NCBI GenBank assembly: GCA_030635045.1
Contig: DAOVZP010000021.1
Location: 1-10,661, forward strand
Direction of reading: 5' to 3'
Source of the DNA: Bacteroidota bacterium
GTDB lineage: Bacteria > Bacteroidota > Bacteroidia > Bacteroidales > B18-G4
DNA: 10,661 nucleotides
Below the pieces are notes generated by a model. The model was not told the origin of the DNA, searched no databases, and was given only the letters and a program-made list of their open reading frames with translations. The translations under genes and the position numbers were made by a program. Of this stretch, positions 7,194-10,661 are shown piece by piece; the first letter of the stretch is position 1; each line of letters begins with the position of its first letter.

Positions 7194-8573
7194 ATGAGCA
7201 AGAATAAGCTGATCCTGATCAATCCTTTTAACCAGCATACCAAGCAGGGCACATATGATACCCATACCATATCGCCCCCGCTGGCGCTGGGGATCATTGC
7301 AGCCCTTACGCCGAAGAACTGGGACGTTGAGATCATCGATGAGAATTTCGAAGAATTCGCTTTTACAGATGCAGACCTTGTTGGGATCACGGCCGTAACA
7401 GCAAATGTGAACAGGGCATATGAAATTGCATCCTTGTACAAGGAATCAAACATTCCAACCATCATTGGCGGAATACATGCTTCCATGGTGCCCGACGAAG
7501 CTGAAAAATACGTGGAGGTGGTGGTAATTGGTGAAGCTGAGAGTATTTGGAAGATACTGATCTCGGATTTTGAAAACGGGCGCTTGAAAAAGCGTTATGA
7601 TGGTGAACTGCTACCCATGAAGAATATGCCCTTGCCCCGCAGGGATCTTTTTCATCCAAATTATTCTTATGCCAATATACAGACCACACGAGGATGCCCG
7701 ATGAAGTGTGATTTCTGTTCCGTACATACGTTCAATGGCAGCCAATATCGCCAACGGCCTGTGGAGGAAGTACTCGATGAACTGGAAACCATTCCCCAGG
7801 ATCTCGTTTATTTTGTCGATGACAACATAATCGGGTATTCAAAGCAATCGGCAGAAAGGGCCATCAGCCTTTTTAAGGGAATGATAGAAAGGGGGATCAA
7901 AAAAGATTGGTACTGCCAGGCCTCCCTGAATGTCGCCGACAATGAAGATGTTTTAAAATATGCTGCTGAGAGCGGCTGCCGCCTGATCCTTATCGGTATT
8001 GAATCGGAAAAGGAAGAACAGCTTCAGGAAGCCAACAAGAAGCTTAACCTCAAAATGGGCATAGAAAATTATCAGGAGGTTTTCGATCGCATCCATAAAT
8101 ATGGCATCAGTGTTCTGGGAGCTTTGATCTATGGCCTCGACAGTGATTCCATAGAAGACCTTTATGACCGGACACGTTTTGCGATTGACAGTGGCATGGA
8201 TGCCATGCAGGCCACAATTGTAACTCCCCTGCCCGGAACAGGCCTGTATAAAAGGATGCAAAAAGAGAATAGGTTGACTTACACAAATTATCCTGAAGAC
8301 TGGAAGTATTATCACTTCCTGGAAGCAGTACATAAGCCGCTTAAGATGAACCCGGATGAATTCATGGAGGCGATGCTTGAAAACTGGTCCATCATGTATG
8401 ATGACAAACTCTTAAAGAAAAAGATGCTCAGAAGCCTTAAGGCAACACGAAGCCCTAAAGCAGCTACCTGGGCATATCTTTCAAACGTGGAAAGGCATAA
8501 TATCTGTTTCGGTGACAGTAAGCCGCCGTTGGATCCGAATGTGTTGCTGGGAGGGGTTGGGAATAGAGAATAA
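7194..8573 (+). CDS. B12-binding domain radical SAM protein
   Basis: A 459-residue protein of the class B (cobalamin-type) radical SAM architecture. Residues about 4-145 form the B12-binding Rossmann-like domain (ISPPLALGIIAAL at 26-38, GGIHASMVPDEA at 92-103); the DxHxxG cobalamin-ligand motif of methionine synthase is not seen, which is common in this group. The radical SAM core follows, with the cluster motif CPMKCDFC giving Cys168, Cys172 and Cys175, then YFVDDNIIG (206-214) and LIGIES (266-271). A C-terminal part with TPLPGTGLYKRM (344-355) matches the DUF4070-like tail of hopanoid and BchE-type relatives. The family makes C-methylations, cyclisations and rearrangements on lipids or natural products; the substrate here is unknown. 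Its start has no Shine-Dalgarno. The last codons and stop lie inside a tandem repeat, so the final residues are encoded by repeat units. Confidence 0.9.
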   Translation: MSKNKLILINPFNQHTKQGTYDTHTISPPLALGIIAALTPKNWDVEIIDENFEEFAFTDADLVGITAVTANVNRAYEIASLYKESNIPTIIGGIHASMVPDEAEKYVEVVVIGEAESIWKILISDFENGRLKKRYDGELLPMKNMPLPRRDLFHPNYSYANIQTTRGCPMKCDFCSVHTFNGSQYRQRPVEEVLDELETIPQDLVYFVDDNIIGYSKQSAERAISLFKGMIERGIKKDWYCQASLNVADNEDVLKYAAESGCRLILIGIESEKEEQLQEANKKLNLKMGIENYQEVFDRIHKYGISVLGALIYGLDSDSIEDLYDRTRFAIDSGMDAMQATIVTPLPGTGLYKRMQKENRLTYTNYPEDWKYYHFLEAVHKPLKMNPDEFMEAMLENWSIMYDDKLLKKKMLRSLKATRSPKAATWAYLSNVERHNICFGDSKPPLDPNVLLGGVGNRE

Positions 8574-8691
8574 AGAATAGAGAATAAAGAACAAGGAATA
8601 AGAATAAGAATAAGAATGAGAATAAGAATGAGAATAAGAATGAGAATAAGAATGAGAATGAGAATAAGAATGAGAATGAGAATGAGAATTA
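8561..8691. repeat. Heptamer-then-hexamer tandem repeat (GAATARA x5, GAATRA x16)
   Basis: Five 7-bp units (GAATAGA, GAATAAA, GAATAGA, GAATAAA, GAACAAG) occupy 8561-8595. They are followed without a gap by sixteen 6-bp units at 8596-8691, all GAATAA or GAATGA except the last, GAATTA. The order of hexamers, with A for GAATAA and G for GAATGA, is AAAGAGAGAGGAGGG, then GAATTA. The tract starts inside the radical SAM gene, includes its TAA stop (8571-8573), and ends 30 bp before the flippase start. Variation is limited to single transitions, as expected for slippage-born expansion. It is not a CRISPR because there are no spacers. Confidence 0.95.
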
Positions 8692-8712
8692 GGGATTTAT
8701 TATATTGCTAAG

Positions 8713-8718
8713 AGGAGG
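8713..8718 (+). promoter_or_regulatory. Consensus Shine-Dalgarno before the flippase
   Basis: AGGAGG lies 3 nt before the GTG at 8722 and 12 nt before a second in-frame GTG at 8731. It is the only strong Shine-Dalgarno in the window, unusual for this type of genome. The 3-nt gap is shorter than normal, so its use is uncertain, but it supports translation starting near here. Confidence 0.4.
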
Positions 8719-8721
8719 TTT

Positions 8722-10002
8722 GTGAGGGATGTGGTCGGTGTATTCAACAGCAATGTATTTTCTATCATTGCGGGTTTACTGGCAAGCATTGTACTGGCAC
8801 GTGTTCTGGGTCCTGACAAATATGGAATTTTCACTGCTCTTCTCATTATTCCCATAATCGTTGTAAGCCTGACTCATCTGGGCATCCGGGGATCAGCCAT
8901 TTTCCACGTTGGAAAGAACAAGTTTAACAAGGACGAGTTGGTATCGACAGTAATCGTACTACTGATCCTGGCTTCATTGCTTGGCATACTCCTTACTGTA
9001 GCAGCCTATTGGATCTATGATGAGCCCTCCTTCACCCTGCTGATGATCGGGCTGGTCATGTTGGTGATCCCGGGCAGGCTTGCGATCATATATTTCGGCG
9101 GGATCTTCCTGGGCAATGATGAAATAAACAAGGCCAATCAACTGAACTGGATCACCAATGCCATAAACCTTGGCTTGATAATTATCCTGGTATGGGTCCT
9201 GGGTATGGAAATCGTCGGGGCCGTCATTGCTTTCCTGGTATCAGGAACAATCGTGGCCATTTACGGCATTGTTATATTAATGCGTTCATTCAGGATCAGG
9301 ATAAAATTTCATTATCACATCATTAAAAGCCTGTTAAGACTGGGTATACTGTTTTCTGTGTCCTTTTTTATCCTCCAGTTAAACTACCGCATCGACATCC
9401 TGCTGATCGAAAAGCTCAGGAATGCCACGGAGGTGGGCATATATTCCATCGGGGCCTCAGTGGCAGAGCAACTCTGGCAGTTACCCCTGGCTGTCGGCAT
9501 AGTGGTGTTCAGCCGTACAGCCAATGCCGAAGACCGGTCAGCTATGACCGCTACAACAGGTGTGCTTTTACGGCTGTCATTTTTGTTCTCCATTGTCGCA
9601 GCGGTGGTGATCTATTTCCTGGTACCTTATCTCGTTCCACTCATTTTTGGAGAAGAATATTTTGGCAGTATCCGCATCATTCAATTGATACTTCCGGGCA
9701 TCATTATGGTGGTGATGTTCCGCATCCTGAGCGGCCACCTCGCAGGCCTGGGAAGGCCGGAGGTAACCCTGTATGTTTTTCTGCCAGCACTGGTTATTAA
9801 TATACTGTTAAACCTGTGGTGGATCCCGCTTTATGGCGGAGAAGGCGCTGCCATGGCTACCAATGCCAGCTATACGGTGGGCTCGATAGGCTACCTGATC
9901 GTTTATTCCCGCATATTGAAAGTACCGGTTAAAGATATCCTGCTTGTCAGGAAAAGTGATTTTGCCCAGGTCAGGCAGATGATAAAGGGGCTGAGGAATT
10001 AA
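8722..10002 (+). CDS. Wzx-like oligosaccharide flippase / polysaccharide biosynthesis membrane protein
   Basis: A 426-residue, strongly hydrophobic protein with about a dozen predicted membrane helices, the size and layout of the polysaccharide transporter branch of the MOP superfamily (Wzx and relatives). These move lipid-linked oligosaccharides across the inner membrane. Family landmarks: LARVLGPDKYGIF (25-37) after helix 1, YRIDILLIEKL (222-232) with GIYSIGASVAEQLW (239-252) in the middle, and IPLYGGEGAAMATNASY (368-384) near the end. GTG 8722 is chosen because it gives a family-like short N-terminus; the frame is open upstream only to 8686, where repeat-encoded TGA codons block it. ATT or the GTG at 8731 are alternatives. 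It lies 148 bp after the radical SAM gene with the tandem repeat between, and its TAA is the first three bases of a palindrome. The transported molecule is unknown. Confidence 0.87.
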   Translation: MRDVVGVFNSNVFSIIAGLLASIVLARVLGPDKYGIFTALLIIPIIVVSLTHLGIRGSAIFHVGKNKFNKDELVSTVIVLLILASLLGILLTVAAYWIYDEPSFTLLMIGLVMLVIPGRLAIIYFGGIFLGNDEINKANQLNWITNAINLGLIIILVWVLGMEIVGAVIAFLVSGTIVAIYGIVILMRSFRIRIKFHYHIIKSLLRLGILFSVSFFILQLNYRIDILLIEKLRNATEVGIYSIGASVAEQLWQLPLAVGIVVFSRTANAEDRSAMTATTGVLLRLSFLFSIVAAVVIYFLVPYLVPLIFGEEYFGSIRIIQLILPGIIMVVMFRILSGHLAGLGRPEVTLYVFLPALVINILLNLWWIPLYGGEGAAMATNASYTVGSIGYLIVYSRILKVPVKDILLVRKSDFAQVRQMIKGLRN

Positions 10003-10034
10003 GGTTGCCAACCTTATTAGGGTTGGCAACCCTA
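10000..10034. terminator. Tandem palindromes after the flippase gene; likely terminator or REP-like element
   Basis: Two perfect 17-bp palindromes sit one base apart: 10000-10016 (arms TAAGGTT/AACCTTA, loop GCC) and 10018-10034 (arms TAGGGTT/AACCCTA, loop GGC). They are also complementary to each other: 10003-10013 pairs perfectly over 11 bp with 10021-10031 around a 7-nt loop. A T/A-rich run reaching TATTTTT follows at 10035-10048. The flippase stop codon TAA (10000-10002) is part of the first arm. A rho-independent terminator or attenuator before the sulfotransferase gene is the simplest reading; a dispersed REP-type element is the alternative. Confidence 0.7.
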
Positions 10035-10041
10035 TAATTAT

Positions 10042-10049
10042 TATTTTTG
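10042..10049 (+). promoter_or_regulatory. Possible TAnnTTTG box before the sulfotransferase
   Basis: TATTTTTG followed by C matches the Bacteroidota -7 element. It ends only 7 nt before the ATG at 10057, so transcription from it would give an almost leaderless message, and no TTTG lies 19 nt upstream (the palindrome is there). It also overlaps the T-run expected of a terminator, so the match may be chance. Confidence 0.3.
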
Positions 10050-10056
10050 CTTCCGG

Positions 10057-10661
10057 ATGGAAGAATTTAATACGGAAATAAAGCAAAAAGGTATTCCAAT
10101 CTTCTTTGTTGTTGGCAGGCCCCGCTCCGGTACTACGCTGCTAAGGACCCTCTTCGATGCACACCCAAATGTGCTCGTTCCTCCTGAGTGCCAGTTTATT
10201 ATTAATCTGTACCCTAAATATGGAAAGATCACAAACTGGTCCAAAAAAAACCTGGAAAGCTTTTACAAGGAACTGATCAGGCAATGGCTATTTGACTTTT
10301 GGCCAATAGATCGGGAAAAGCTTTACCAAACCCTGATGCAATGTGAAGGAGAAATTGATTATGGTACGATATGCAAGCTGGTATACCGTGAATATCAATC
10401 CATGTTTGATCATGACATCATCCATGCTATTGGTGACAAGAATCCGGGTTACACCATCTATACAGAAAAACTACTGAAGATATTCCCTGAGGCTAAATTC
10501 ATCCACATTATCCGCGATTACCGTGACAATTTCCTTTCCATAAGGAATGTGGATTTCGAGCTCCCTTTTATTTCCCTTACCACAGCGAAATGGAAGATAT
10601 TCCTGAAGCGATTCAGAAAGGCAGCTGAGCAAAATCCAGGCACACACTTTGAGATTCGATA
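10057..10661 (+). CDS. Sulfotransferase family protein (3' end outside window)
   Basis: The first 201 residues of a PAPS-dependent sulfotransferase (Sulfotransfer_3-like); the remainder is beyond the right edge. The family transfers sulfate from 3'-phosphoadenosine 5'-phosphosulfate to hydroxyl or amino groups of sugars, lipids or proteins. Seen directly: the 5'-phosphosulfate loop GRPRSGTTLL (20-29) right after the first beta strand (IPIFFVV), and the 3'-phosphate motif IIRDYRDNFLSI (151-162), with Arg153 and Ser161 at the expected 8-residue spacing. GDKNPGY (126-132) matches the usual motif before the second strand. ATG 10057 is the only sensible start: an in-frame TAG lies at 10018-10020 and the next methionine falls after the P-loop. 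Being 54 bp downstream of the flippase suggests sulfation of a surface glycan or lipid; the acceptor is unknown. Confidence 0.88.
   Translation, partial: MEEFNTEIKQKGIPIFFVVGRPRSGTTLLRTLFDAHPNVLVPPECQFIINLYPKYGKITNWSKKNLESFYKELIRQWLFDFWPIDREKLYQTLMQCEGEIDYGTICKLVYREYQSMFDHDIIHAIGDKNPGYTIYTEKLLKIFPEAKFIHIIRDYRDNFLSIRNVDFELPFISLTTAKWKIFLKRFRKAAEQNPGTHFEIR

Noticed and set aside
8561..8691. CRISPR-like array
   Set aside because: Units are 6 or 7 bp and directly abutting with no spacers; this is a simple tandem repeat.

Overview
The window looks like chromosomal DNA from a member of the Bacteroidota, probably a Bacteroidales- or Marinilabiliales-like lineage. Three things suggest this. Promoters fit the Bacteroidota pattern TTTG / TAnnTTTG, with one perfect match upstream of yicC. 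Most starts lack a Shine-Dalgarno sequence. There is also a giant periplasmic-propeller LytS-type histidine kinase paired with a LytTR regulator. This placement is inference from gene content; the sequence carries no rRNA or other taxonomic marker.

Left part (1-4199, minus strand): a signalling unit read leftward. A 981-residue sensor kinase (propeller repeats, Y_Y_Y domain, one membrane helix, HisKA_6-like kinase) is followed after 132 bp by its likely partner, a REC-LytTR response regulator. After 15 bp more comes the N-terminal part of a phospholipase D-like (cardiolipin synthase type) protein that runs off the left edge.

Middle (4200-6342, plus strand): a housekeeping operon yicC-gmk-nadD with overlapping stop and start codons. 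It is driven by a clear Bacteroidota promoter in the 118-bp divergent gap shared with the kinase gene.

Right part (6409-10661): accessory genes that suggest modification or export of a surface glycan or lipid. A GNAT acetyltransferase with a C-terminal extension (minus) is divergent from a B12-binding radical SAM enzyme (plus), each with its own TAnnTTTG box. The radical SAM gene ends inside a 131-bp heptamer/hexamer tandem repeat. Downstream are a Wzx-like polysaccharide flippase, a striking pair of adjacent palindromes that begins at the flippase stop codon, and the N-terminal two thirds or so of a sulfotransferase cut by the right edge.

No gene-free stretch exceeds 150 bp. No RNA gene, insertion sequence or CRISPR array was seen. 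The most unusual items are the tandem repeat at 8561-8691, which can be read as an Arg-rich Met/Ile-Arg frame, and the double palindrome at 10000-10034, which can fold in two mutually exclusive ways. I did not find a clearly new multi-gene system; the acetyltransferase-radical SAM-flippase-sulfotransferase group is the best candidate for an uncharacterised pathway.
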